Positions 8,697 through 22,100 of a stretch of DNA of 64,000 bases are shown in pieces. This stretch comes from Bactericera cockerelli (taxonomy: Eukaryota > Arthropoda > Insecta > Hemiptera > Triozidae), in contig CM044966.1 in assembly GCA_024516035.1 (NCBI GenBank), positions 22,293,185 to 22,357,184 of the forward strand, read 5' to 3'. Within the stretch, counting starts at the first letter, position 1; each line of letters begins with the position of its first letter. The translations under genes and the position numbers were made by a program. The notes under the pieces are model-generated. The model made no database searches. It saw nothing but the letters and a program-made list of their open reading frames with translations, and was not told the DNA's origin.

Positions 8697-11600
8697 GACT
8701 CTAGGTAGGTAGTTAGATTTGCGTCTAGCATGATTTCGGGGGTGTGTAATACCTGTTTTTAGACCTATCCGCATGAAAAATTGCAGAATGCTCGGTTGTA
8801 CTTTGTTTTGTCTATAAATCTAGAAGTAAAGAAGAAGACGTGATAGTTTCAGTTTCAATATTTTTGTATTTTTAAAATAATTTTACTTTTTTTATTTTGT
8901 TTTCCAGGTTTTTTTTATAATTTTAATTTCTTGTAAATTACACGGAAAATAATATCAAAGACGCCATAGCAGGCGCCACTTTTCTCATTCTCGTGTAAAT
9001 TGCAAATAAATATTAAAAAATGGTTCATAACGTAAGTATTAAAAAAATAAATAGAAAGAGTAACCCAAAGATAATATTAAAATAAACAAATAAAATAATT
9101 GAAGGTAACTTAAATAATTATTAAAGCAAACTTAGTCAAAGAATCAAAAAAAAGTTTTTCATAACTTCAAAACCATGCTTTTGGTAATGATGAGCCAATT
9201 GCACCAACCTTTGCAACAATTTTCAGGCTGTGCAACAGAAGCAGTGATACACAGCTGTTGAATTGAATAAAACCCAAAATAATGTGGAACCCTAGCTCCT
9301 TTTAAAAATGTGGGCACTTCAGTTGGTATATTTGCTTTACAACTATGCATAAATGAATTATTTAAAACCGTCAAAATATTCGAAGGATTGAAAGACTCAA
9401 TCTCTAGGTTCTCGTAGATTTGAAAATGTGATAATACAAATTAAAAATATATCATCTTGGTACATAAATTGTGTTCTAATTTCATTGTTTGTGCAATATT
9501 TGTAAAATAAATGTGCCAACTGACTTTATTCAAGATTAATTTCGATTAAAATTTAATTTCAGAAATTATTTCAAAGGTTGGTTACACTCAATCGTTGATC
9601 TTCGTAACCATCTTGAACAAAGTAATCCTCATCTTCAGAAATCAAATGCAAATTCCACAATTGGATAGCAGCAGTTTTTAAGCTTGACATTAAAGCTTCA
9701 TGTTTGATGCTTACTACTCATTTGTTCTTCCAAGTAAATAAATCTACATAGAAAATTTAGCAAGATTCGATCATTAGAGTAACAACATCACTTTCAGAGC
9801 ATCAAGAAAGAGAGTGGTGGTCCTTCCTATGAAAGATGGTGCGGGAATGCCCGTATTTTATTGTTGAATTTTTTTTTTTGTATTATTTATAAATAAATAT
9901 ACTTTATGTTCTAAAAAATCTACATAGATCAAAATTGGATGTTCATTAAACCAACCACCAACCGGAAGAGGCTTCCTGAAAATGGGACAATACTCTGAAC
10001 AAGTTTACACTGACGTTCCATTGACATTAAAAATGAAAACCAAAAAAGTTATGGTAACAAAGGTATCGCAGACCTATGAGACTAAATCTAGTGGACATAA
10101 TTATATGTAGATAATACTTAATTTACCAATACAATACACAGTACCTACTTGTAGAGAGGTCTTACATTGGTTTTCATACTGACTTATCTGTCAGAATACA
10201 AAACCTGAGCTTATAATAATTATATCACTCCTGAAGGCACCTAACAATTATAGTCCTATTGGTAAAATTCAAGAATACACATCACTTACATCCTACGGTA
10301 ACATAAAATCATAGTTGAAATTAAGAATAACAAATTAAATAAATGTTTAAAACAAAGAATTTGGTTCTCCCAGTAACTTAAAGTAAAAGCAAATTTTAGA
10401 GTTTTTCAAACTTGAAACAATAACCTAATCCATGTTTTAAACATTTAATTGGTCACTTTAAAATTCGAACGTTCAATTAAATTTTAATTACTAAAACAAA
10501 ATGGCTGAAAATTAGTTTGAGAACTGAAAATTATATTTTATGTTTGTCAAAAACTATTCTTTCAACCAATTGCATAATCTCATTGCGAAGCCATTTCAAA
10601 TTATACTTAAACATAATTAAATGCGGTAAAAAATCTTAAATGATAGAAAAAAGTACTTAAACAAATAAAATAAATAAATAATGAAATAAATAAATTAAAA
10701 TTAAATAAGTAGACGATTTTTTTAAAAGGTATCATGAAATATTTGAAAATTCGTAAATCATTTCTTTCTGAATTTAACTTTCTTTAATTTTACATCCAAG
10801 TACAAAATTTCGATTTTGATAATCAATTTTTACATTTTACATTTTATCAGTTCTACTGATAAACTTGACAAATGTAACTTAAGTTTATACCAATCATTCA
10901 AAACCTATTGTAGGTTTACCAACTTTCCAAATACTAGGAAGTAGATATTTTTACCAATATTTGGTTGGGTCACACCTTTAACTGCTTTCAAAATGTCGAA
11001 ATCATTTTCCTTGGACTAATTCACATAACAAAACTTCTTTCTATACAAAAAAAATAAATAGATTGTAACATATAAATGATTGGATATTGTCAATAAACGT
11101 AATTTTCTAAAAATCAAAAAAAAATATTACAATTATCATTGTTCTGGAATATGTTAATTTTCGCTTTAGGTACCTATATCGTTATTCAATTATATATTTA
11201 TTTCAATGTCTGGTTTATTAAATAGATAACTAATATTGTTTATACTAATTAGAATGCGAGTATTCTGGCAGTATGAATATATCTGGTAGTTGGCAGTATA
11301 CAAAACCACATAGTTAACCTGGCAGTATTTGAAACTCAAAATTCTTACTCTTTAACAAATCTTTTAATCATTTCAATACTAAACTTGTCAGATTAATTAA
11401 TCTTTTCCATTACATCCAATTTATAATTTTAATATATCTCATGTTGAAATGAGAAAAATAATAAATAAGTAATACATTGAAAATATTTCAATGTCCGATC
11501 TATTTTGAAGAGTTCTTTTTTTTTCTTCCATTATTAGGCACTTTAACCATTTATTCTATGGTCGTTCGTGCCGATCTTCTATATTTCAAATTTGGATGAA

Positions 11601-11870
11601 GTGTTTGAGGCTTGTGTGTTGATATTAAAAAGAATTGTTAAAAAATCGTTCATGATAAAAATGAAATCTTATGGGATTTGTTGACTCAGAAATATATTGT
11701 TGGTAATAACAATAAATATTGTTGGTTAGGTATTGCTACAAAAACAATCTGAATTTAAGTCACATTTCCATTTTAGTATCCGCACTAAATTTTCAATCTT
11801 TACCAGAACAGTTTTTCAAGCCTAATTATATTTAAATTCAACCCAAAAGCCTTATTACCACATTCGATAA
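8697..11870. other. AT-rich intergenic DNA
   Basis: This separates gene 1 (transcribed leftward from 7903) from the 3' end of LARP6. It presumably includes the gene 1 promoter, but I find no clear TATA or initiator. There is no SINE and no convincing exon. Short ORFs here lack codon structure. Confidence 0.45.
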
Positions 11871-12746
11871 TAAAATATTAGATCATAGCTAAACAAAAGC
11901 AATTGTTCTCCTTGCTGAACCAGCTCTTGCAGTTGTTGCAGCAAAAAAATCCAATAAAACCATTACGTATGCTGCTTAAGAAATATATTATAAGATCAAC
12001 ATTTTGTTTCTTAGGCGTAGTAAATTGAAGGGCGCAGGGGAAGAACAAAGTAAGTCCCGTCGGACGGAATTTTAGGAAAATCAAAAAGTGACCGATTACA
12101 ATACTTTCTATACCTGATAGGTAATAGAAAGTAAAAAAGCGCATTTGAACTCACATCGTTTTACCCTAGCAAGGCGGATAATCTTACGCTTATTTTAATG
12201 GACTCAAGTCAGTCAAATCACTCTTGACATTTCTTGATTTATTCATATAAGAATACTTCCATAATGCTACCAGATGGCGGCCTCAAACTTGTTTTGTTGA
12301 AAAATTGGACTGAAGTTGTTTCTCTTAGTGCCCTTCAAATGTCTTCAACTTGAGACAATGTATTCCTGTCATAGACAATACACTTCTTTAGTACTATCCT
12401 CTTCTTAATTTCTGCCATGCATCAATTCTGCATGGCTTGCATCAATTCTGCATGGCTTAGTCAGCAATGCAATGTCATCAATCTTCCTTTCATGCTGGTC
12501 ATCTTTTCATGTTGTACATACAGAGACATCTCTTGTGTTCTTTAGAGTTCTTGTGATATTATTAAACTCAACTTCATGTTTGTGAAGTTTTGTAGATTTC
12601 AATATTCATCAATTTCTTTCTCGTTCATCTAGTTCATCAAACGATACTCTTCTCTTCAGCGTCTCTGCATACAAACCTTCAATACACCGCGCAGAAGCAG
12701 AAACATACAATGTCTCTCACACACAAACATTCGTCGAACGTCACAT
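11871..12746 (-). other. LARP6: LARP6 3' flank and probable 3' UTR
   Basis: Sequence downstream of the LARP6 stop. A minus-strand AATAAA (plus-strand 'tttatt') lies at 12238-12243, about 500 bp after the stop, and is a plausible poly(A) signal. A dispersed repeat with a 'cctatcaggtatagaaag'-type hairpin sits near 12100. The transcript end is inferred only. Confidence 0.35.
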
Positions 12747-13177
12747 TCACTCGTGAATCGAATAATCAATCAGCTGAAAACCTCGCGAACCATCGGGTCC
12801 TCTCGGCAGTCTCACGAGCTGATCGGGAACGTTCGCTCGCTGCGTGAGCGGATCTCGAGTGAACGAGGTCCGCCGGAAAGAGTCGGAACCACTCGAAGAG
12901 CTGGATGTCCGGGGTCGGAAATTGTCGTTGAAGGAGACGCGACGCTCGGGGAATCCCTGTGAGCCGGAGTTGCTGCGAGAGCGGGTCATGCAGAAGAAGT
13001 CGGTTGACCCGTTCGAGTCTTTGCGTCGCAGATCTTCGTGATGGGTGGACGAGGCGTGATGCTGGTTGTGGGGGGCGAACTGCTTGGAGAAGGAATAGCG
13101 GCGGGGCTCGGCGGGCGGCGGCCCTTGGGCGTCATGGTGACCGGATGGGCGGTGACCGGAGCAGCAGCAGCATTCAC
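12747..13177 (-). CDS. LARP6: LARP6 exon 7 (C-terminal, stop)
   Basis: Acceptor CTTCCTCCAG|GTGAATGC; TGA at 12747-12749. It encodes a CCCC run, a His/Pro-rich stretch, RSRSNSG and RRVSF repeats, and the SUZ-C/LSA motif with GPDGSRGF near residues 546-559, a LARP6 signature. It is GC-rich against an AT-rich background. Confidence 0.93.
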
Positions 13178-16100
13178 CTGGAGGAAGAGATGAGATTGGC
13201 ATTACTATCTATGTTGCTAATTTGTTTTATGAACATAATGTACTCTTTCGAACTTGGTATAGTGCTCATATAATAATTATAACATAAAAATAGGGCATGT
13301 TATGAAAATCAGAGAGCTTGTTATAGTAATTTGGCTGGTCGGAAATAATAATAATAATTCCGTGTCCGTGAAATCGGTATTGATACCTAAATCACGGTGG
13401 TGAGAGGGTTATATGGACGCCCAGATCCAATGTCTAGGCTCCTTTCATGTCCACATATTCAGTCGGAGATAGACGAGTACCATCAACAAGAAAAAAAATT
13501 GTCCCCTCCAAAAAGCTGTCTCACCCATGTTGGAGTCGCGGGACGACACGGAGAAGCGGCGCATGCGCATGTCGTTGGACACACTCGAGTTACTGCGACT
13601 GCGCGAGTTGGAATACTCGGAGCTGGACGAGTCCCAGCCCAGGGAGACGCGCCGGTCGGGCGGGATGTAGTAGCCGACGCCAGAGTTGGAGCGAGAGCGG
13701 GAGAAGTTGGAGCCGGGACTCTCGGAGCCAGAGTCTCGCGACCATTTGCGCTGGACCCAGTGGTTGGCGGTACCTGGAAGAAAGAGAGAGAGAGCAATGG
13801 ATTTGTACATACAGTCGAACCTGGATATGAGAGAAACCTCAATACAAGAGAACAATTTCCAGGTTCAATTTTTATTTTACCTTATTTGTGCTAGACACGT
13901 ATAAACCTTCTTGGGTACCATGTATTGTATAGCATATATACAAGACAATTTGACTAGCACATATGCTACACACGGTCCCTAGTGACAAGGAAATACGGGT
14001 TCTTTGTCTGGGGGACCGCGTGTTGCACATATTTTTTTTTTTTTTTTTGCTAGACATATGCTAGACAGGTGATTTTGAGGAAAATACCCTTGGTCCCCAG
14101 GGCAAGTTTCATAAAAATGCCTTGGTACGCAATGGGTTAACTTGTTCGGAAAAAGGCGAACTCACCTTCCTGAGTCCCGAACATCTGCAGGAACTTGCTC
14201 TCAGTCTCGCTTATAGTGTTGGCAAGTTTAGTTCAGTCTGATGATCGGATCATTTAGTTCTTAGTCACTTAGAAGAACTAGTTCTTTTAAGTCGTTCATT
14301 TAGTTCAGTAGTTTAGTCAAAGAGTTTATTGTATTAAACTTCAAATGTTTTAAATTCAGTAGAAGGAGACGAAAAAAATTCGCGTAACCAATCAGATCGC
14401 TTACTTTCAGTTGACTTTATTCTCGTTCAGAACTAATCCTAGGTACCTAGTTCGGAATTTCAGAACGATATTCCTTGCTCGTTCATGTATTTTGTGAATG
14501 GAACTGCCAGGGAACTAAATGAACTAATCGTTCACCGAGTTTAGTTCAATAGTTCAATCGTTCAGCAGAATGACTTAGTTCATTCGAGTCAGTCGTTCAG
14601 TTTTCATACATCACTACTCTCAGTCTCACTTACCTTCCTGAGAGTCTCGCTTACCTTCCTGCTCAGTCTCGCTTACCTTCCTGCTCAGTCTCGCTTACCT
14701 TCCTGATTGCCGAACATCTGCGGCGAGGAGCAGCGTCTCGCCAGGAACTTGCTCTCGCTCTCGCTTCCGCTCTGGCAGGAGGAGGACGTGTACTCTGTGC
14801 TGTCGTTGTAGACGTGGTGGCGGATCATGGACAGCTTCTTGACGGGACGCTCGCGTTTGACCTTGGAGGCGGGCGCGTTCAGCTCCATCACGCTCAGACC
14901 TGAGTGAGAGCGAGAGAGTTATGGATAGAATAGAGTAGAATAGAATAGAATGGAATAGAATGCAATAGAATAGAATGGAATAGAATACAATAGAATAGAA
15001 TAGAATAGAATAGAATAGAATAGAATAGAATAGAATAGGATAGGATAGAATAAAATTGAATAGAATAGAATAGAATAGAATAGAATTGAATAGAATTGAA
15101 TAGAATTGAATAGAATTGAATAGAATTGAAATGAATAGAATTGAATAGAATCGATCAGAATCGATCAGAATCGATTAGAATCGAATAGAATAGAATAATG
15201 AAATATATAAGTACTCAGGAAAAACTTATAATTACCCAACTCTTGGTAAAGCAAATAAACATCGAAATAATTTGAAGATAGAAAACACTTGGCTCTTTTT
15301 GTTTTACTTTGTTTATTTTCAGATCTCCATTTCGCCAGTTACGGCATCGTGAGTGAACTAAAGTGTCTTTTTTTAGTTCACTGGCGATGCCGTAACCGGC
15401 GAAATGGCCATCTGAAAATAAATAATTATGTAAAACAAAAAGAGCCAAGTGTTTTCTATCTTCAAATTTCGAAGAATAAAATTGAACATCATTGATATTT
15501 TTATTGCAACTTTTAACTATATTACAGTGCAAAAGCTCAGAGAGACAGCTGGTTGATGTTCCTTTCAAGAATCACATACCTTCGATCCAGTAGGTCTTGT
15601 TGATGGCGTTATGCGCAGACTCAGTGCGCACAAACTCAATAAGTGTGTTGATGTTCCCGAGAATCATATACCTTCGATCCAGTCGGACTTGTTGATGGCG
15701 TTATGCGCAGACTCAGTGCGCACAAACTCTATGAGTGCGTTGATGTTCCCGTTAAGAATCACATACCTTCGATCCAGTCGGTCTTGTTGATGGCGTTATG
15801 CGCAGACTCAGTGCGCACGAACTCAATGAGAGCGTTGATGTTCCCGTTCATCTCCGGGTGTTTGTTTACAAAATGGCGGACATCGGACGGAATGGGGTTG
15901 CCTGAAAAAAAGGACAAAAAATGGATTTGTTTATTGTTTAGGACTGAAAAGTTCCTTTACTCCAGCATTCAAACATTTCTTATATATTATATAGGATACA
16001 TTTAGTAATAATAAAAATATCGCCTTATTTTTAATGCCCAATCAGGACTATTGAGTCCCATTATTCCAGCAGTATGCCCTAGACGTATTAATATGTGGTA

Positions 16101-19100
16101 AAAATCCCAAATGAGAGGAAAACTTGCCATGTCCCGGCTGAATTTCTAACCCGTGACCTCTGGACAACCAGGAATGATCACCTAGGAATGATATTTTTGT
16201 TTATACTGATTAAAATAGAGAGGTTAGTTGATGGCATGAATAATCAGAGCTAGTACCTGCCGATGAGAGCAAATAAGTTCAAAACAACTGTCCAGGTATG
16301 TTCTGATATTCATGTACAATTGTACATCTAGTACAACTTCTCACTTTTCTGTTTATACTGATTATACTGATTTCTTTGGTAAGCCTCTAGTCGCACTAAT
16401 CAGGCAATTTAAACTCCTAGTAGCAAACATCATAGCATTGCCAACTATGGCCTGTGGTTTAGTGGTTGCATTCAGTATGTTGATCTTGAACTATAAGCAT
16501 AAGGTTGACTTGAGTCCATAGCAATGTTCTACTCACTTTATTATTATTATATTATTACAGTATGCTTTATTAGTGTTCATTACAAACACAAAAATAAAAA
16601 TTTCTAGAGAGTAAAACTATCTAATTTGGGTAAAAAATGCATTAACTTTGTTTCTTTATTGTTGAAGTAATATTTTAAAAGTCCCACAACGGTATGGTTT
16701 AGTTTTGACAAGGAGCCGTGGGTTTTAGTTAGGGTAGACAGCCATGGATACTGGGTGGTCCATGTCTGAGTCCCACACTTTTCGGCATGAGCTTTCCCCT
16801 GTTCAAAAAAAAACTCTGTTTCCACCTCTCTTAACTAATCTTGTTTTGTTACTCAACATACAAACACATATTTACCTATTTACTTTTTTTACCTTTATTG
16901 TTGTGTTTAGATATTGACATTTGTAAATAGGATTAGCTCCGTTAATAAACACCCGTTTACCGGGCTTATTATTATTATAAGATCGAAAACAAGATTGATT
17001 TAAAAAAATTCCACTGCCTGTTGTTGTGGTTAGGTGTTTGCATTCAGCTGATCTTGAACTTTGAGTATAAGGCCGAAAACAGTTTACCGCGGTCGTGAGG
17101 AAAACACGAACGTTGAATCAGACATTAGAGAATATTAAAATAACATTAATAATTCCGTGTAGCCAGAGCTTTCCTATGGTCTGACAGGTAGATCTTTGTC
17201 TATCGCTGATATATGGTCTCCAAAGTCCTTCAATGAGGCACTAGGGTCATGATTCTTACTCTATCTATCTAAATAAATGAATAAATAAATAAGTAAATAA
17301 TAATTAAACAAAATAAAATACATGTGTTTCTTTGTGTTATTATATTACAATTTTAGTGGTTATCGCAGAATTATAGGACTTTTCCGTATCTTTAATATCC
17401 CAATATGTTATTTTTGCCTATAATTCCGCCATCTAGTTGCTCACATTAAAGCAACTACTCATTTTTCCTGCTAAGTACGAGTATAACTTGATCTGATTAG
17501 GTTATGGGAATTTTTAATAGAAAAATACCATCTTCTGCTTTGGTACTTTTCGCGCTATAATCCATCGGTCATATAATTTCGTCCAACTCAAGTTCAGGGT
17601 CAAGGTCTCCACATTTTGCGCCAATTTCTTTCATCTTCTTCATGCACTGCAGACTGCAGGATCTAATTGAACCGGATCTAATTGATCCGCTCCGGTCTGA
17701 TTCGCTTCCTTCAGGTGATTCGCTTCCTTTAGGTGATTCGTCATCTTTGTCATGCGACTAGACAAAGAGGATTATGTGAGGTCTTGTAGTGATTGTGACT
17801 TCTAGTAGAATCATTATAGCTATTGTAGGTGTTATATAGACTTTATTTTTATTTGTTTTTTCCGTGTCCTCTTTCGTTCCTCGGTCAAATTTTGAACTTC
17901 CAATACTCTGTAACCAGGAGATGAAGCATTTTGTCGAAGAAATGGGGAAAAAATTAAAAGAGAAAAGTGGAGAACCAAAAGCCAAGGACCTTCCTCTACC
18001 AATCCCTGTCCTTGGCGATCCAGAGAGGGAATGCATCAAGTATTCTGGGGACTTTTCCTCCCAATCCCTCTCTGGACTATATCTACCAACTTTAAACATG
18101 ATTGTTGTAAAAAAAAAATAAAAAAAATAGGGGTTCTTCGTTATGTAGACTGTCAGAGGAAGACAGGTCGTCCCATTATGCTAAAAAATTAATATATTAT
18201 TGTATGTAGGTACCTCATTATTTTTTTTTGCACTGAATTTACTATACGTTTTGAATTTATTGTTAATTTTTATATTAAATAGGTCTTATTGGTAGCTAGT
18301 ATTGGTTAGCAAATATAGCAGACATTATACTGAATGTTATAATATGGAATAGGCCAAATTCGTAAGCTGTTGCTATTAGGTATATTTGAATACATTTACT
18401 AACAGTAATACACATCTTCCATAGAAGCACAAACTGGAAGTGTGCCCAGCACACTAGCCGCATTCCCGCGCTGTATTGCAATGGACAGACTTTGCATTAG
18501 GAACGCTTTGGGTTTGGAAGTGCCAGTGAGCTGAGACAATCCTTCTCCAATCTTTTTCACAATCTTTAGCCCTGGTTTCTCTGCTCCAGGGACCCATCGT
18601 TTCATGCGCCATAGGAGTGAAAATGTAGTTTTGGTTTGCGATACCAATATAATTGTTGTGTTTTTTCCGGCTTACCTCCTCTGCCGCATATCCAGCTGTA
18701 TCCTTGGTGTTATTGATGTAGGAGTCGGCGAAGGTATTTACACACGTACTGTCTCATACAAGCATTGACTAATACAACTTCTCACTTTTCTGTTCATACA
18801 GATTCATGCTGCGTTTCGAATTCTTCCTGTAGTTCCTGGAAAACACTCGTCAAGTCTAGAAAACTCTACATCCTGATTGAAATCTTCCGCAGACAAACAA
18901 AAGTACAGTTGACTAATACAACTTCTCACTTTACTTTTCATACAGTTTCATGCTGTGTTTCGAATTCTTCCTGTAGTTGGTGGAAAACACTCGTCAAGTC
19001 TAGAAAACTCTACATCCTGATTGAAATCTTCCGCAGACAAACAAAAGTACACCTGTCTAATACAACTTCTCATTTTCTGTTCATACAGATTCATGCTGTG

Positions 19101-22100
19101 TTTCGAGTTCTTCCTGTATTTCCTCGAAAACATTCGCCTATTCTAGAAAACTCTACATCCTGATTGAAATCTTCCGCAGACAAACAAAAGCGTGTTGCCC
19201 CGAGGCGGCAGAGTTCATGCTCTAGGAAGTTCAGCTACCACCTAGCGTGCAGCATCTTCAGTCTGGGTGGCTGTTCCTTGTTTCCTCTTGATCATCTATT
19301 TCTTCTTGAGTTTAATTGATAAATAGTATTGATAGTATTTATAAATACAGTGAAGTTCACTTATAACGACGCCCAAGGAACCAAACTTTCCCGTCGTTAT
19401 ATCCGGATGGTCGCTGTATCCGGACGCTACCTAAGCTGGTACAGGCATGCATAAAAAATAATGAAAAACCTTTAAAAATGAAAAAATAGTTTTAATTTGT
19501 GAAGGATAATTCCAAATTTGTCTGAAAATCAGGACGCTGTAACCGACTACGACTACCTAAAACTTTAAAAGAAATAGAGTCAAAAGAACTTTTTAAAATA
19601 AAACTAAAGGAATACCTTGTAAGAAAAAGCTTGTATTCAATGAAAGAATTCTGGACCAAGTGATACAGATCTGAAAGAAACTGAGCGAAGAAGAAGAGAA
19701 AAAAATAAGACAAACAACAACACCAACAACAACAGCAACAACAACAACAAAATCAACAAACAGAAGAAAAATATAGGAGATAAATAAACTTAATACAACA
19801 AACACAAATTTCACATTTCCATTTATCTTATTATAATTTATAAAATGCACCCTCTTGACGTTTGATTCATGTACCTAATTTGTATTTAATAATCAATAAA
19901 ACATATCTTATATCTTATATATATCTTATATCTATAAGCGACGACGTCGCAATAACCGGAGGGGCTCAATGTACTGGTATAGGAAAATTCAAGGGACCGG
20001 GAAGTTCCGTCGTTATAAGAGGAAGGTCGTTTTATCCGGCGTCGTTATAAGTGAATTTCACTGTAGTATTGATAAATAGGTTCGTGGAACCAAAATCCAG
20101 CCGGGACATGACAAGTTAATTGTCATTTGGGATTTTGATCACATAATAATACATCTTAGGCTTACTGCTGGAATAATGGGACTCATTAGTTAAGGCTTTG
20201 TTATTATTAGGAATAAGTATCTATGGTTTTTTCTGTTTGGTTATTTTGCAAATTTTTATAGATAGATGTACATTTTACAACATTTTGTCCACATATCATT
20301 AAAATTGCCTACTTTTGACTATGAAAAGTATTTGAGACAGTTGTTATAATTCTGATTCTATCTGCTTGGTCATTGAGTTGAATGATTCGCTTCATTTGTT
20401 CCGGTTCACCGCAGGTGTTGTCTGCATCTTTGTCTACCACACCATCATCAGCATACCGAGCGGCAATTTCTGTGGGATGATCAATTGATCGATATTTGGA
20501 ACTTGAGCCAAGCTCTTTCTTGCTATCTGTGTCTAATTGTATCAGTTCATGTGATCCAATTATGGCTTTTCAAGGTTTAATGTGCTCGTCTTTTGGTGGT
20601 TCCAAATTTTCAATGTGAATAATGGACTCTATGTGTTCCAAATTGAGACTCTCCAAGGTACGTGTATTGTACTCTTTTTTGGTGAACTCAATGTGTGATC
20701 TATATTAGGACAATATAAAATGAAGGTTGTACCCTCTGGAGTACTCTGAATGTACTTTGTCTTCAATTGACATCGCACTTGTTGAAGATCATATTGTACT
20801 TTATTATTATTAAACTCTTTATGAATAAAGTCATTGTACAAATAATATCTCAAAAAGTGCGCCAGTGCTTCATGGGAACATAAAACAGTATATGTAAAAG
20901 ATAAATAAATAAAAATCATTCTTCTTCTTCTCTTTTACTCTATCTAATCCCGCTTAAGCAGGGTCGACGTTGTTCAACATCATGGTTGAAATTGGTTGGT
21001 GGTTTGGAACATTTTTACGGCTGGATACCCTTCCTAACGCAAACGATTCTATTAGATTTAATGTCCTCGATTAGGACGGGGGTTTTACCCTCCCTCCATT
21101 GGCTGGGAATCGTAGCAGCTACCCACATTAACCTCATCCAACCTGGGTAGAGCCAGAAATACCAGAATCACATACCAGAATCTGTGTGAAAAGTCTGCTC
21201 CGATCGGGGATCGAACTCGGGATCTCTGGACTACAGGCAGTAGTCCAGATCATTATTAATATTAATAAATTCAAAGAAATAGACAAAAATGCTAACAATG
21301 TAAACGATAAATAAAAAAATATATATACACACATACATAATTATGTCCTAACTAAAAGGTGTATTTATTGCCTATGGAAATCCTTCTTCCAGAAAATTCC
21401 TTGACTACGTCCACCACAACTGTCACATGAACAAAATGCAAGCTAAATGCTGATCCTGACATTCAGAATTCCTCAGAGCCAAGAGTCAAAGATCAAAGGA
21501 ATTCTTTCTCAATACTGAAGGTATCCATGGTAAAGGCAAAAGTTTAAACTAATGAGTCCAAGAATTTTTTCTTGAACTCATTAGTTCTTTTACTTCTTTC
21601 TTCTTGACGTTCTTTTTCTTCTTGACACTGATCAAGTCTGATTAAAATAGGAGGAATTACTATGGCAATGTAAAATATGTATGTGTATCATAGTGATTCA
21701 TGATATATGATAATAATTAATTTATAATTGGCCATTAAACGGGTGTTTATTAACGGAACACAAGTCCTATGTACAAACATGTCAATATAACAATGAAAAT
21801 AAAAGAAGAAATAACATCAAAATTAGCACAGCAATGTGATGTCCAAAATTAATAAAAATAGTTATCATATTTGTGTTAATCACTTTCGTGGTATAACAAC
21901 TACTCAAACTAGCTTTACTTAATCAATGCTGAAACCGGGACTTGAAGCACCGACCGACCTCCAGGTTACAAGTCCGCCGCCTTATCGATCAAGCTACTGA
22001 GGTCGTTTGTCAAAAACAAATAAACACAAATGTCAGATTAAACAACTTTAGAAATTAATGAATGATTAATTAACTCCAGATAATGATTCTAATGTAGAAA

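Noticed and set aside
9359..9425. Further copy of gene 1 exon 1 tail upstream of the gene
   Set aside because: Only ~20 bp match ('ctctaggttctcgta'), no donor, and it lies on the wrong side of the exon.
11878..12144. 88-residue minus-strand protein
   Set aside because: Poor codon structure; overlaps a dispersed hairpin repeat in the LARP6 3' flank.
14918..15210. Interstitial telomere repeat
   Set aside because: TAGAA is not the insect TTAGG unit; also true of the GATTA run at 45.57 kb.
21400..21490. Exon with VVVDVVKEF-type peptide
   Set aside because: Its end lies in a diverged family L tail; likely LINE sequence.
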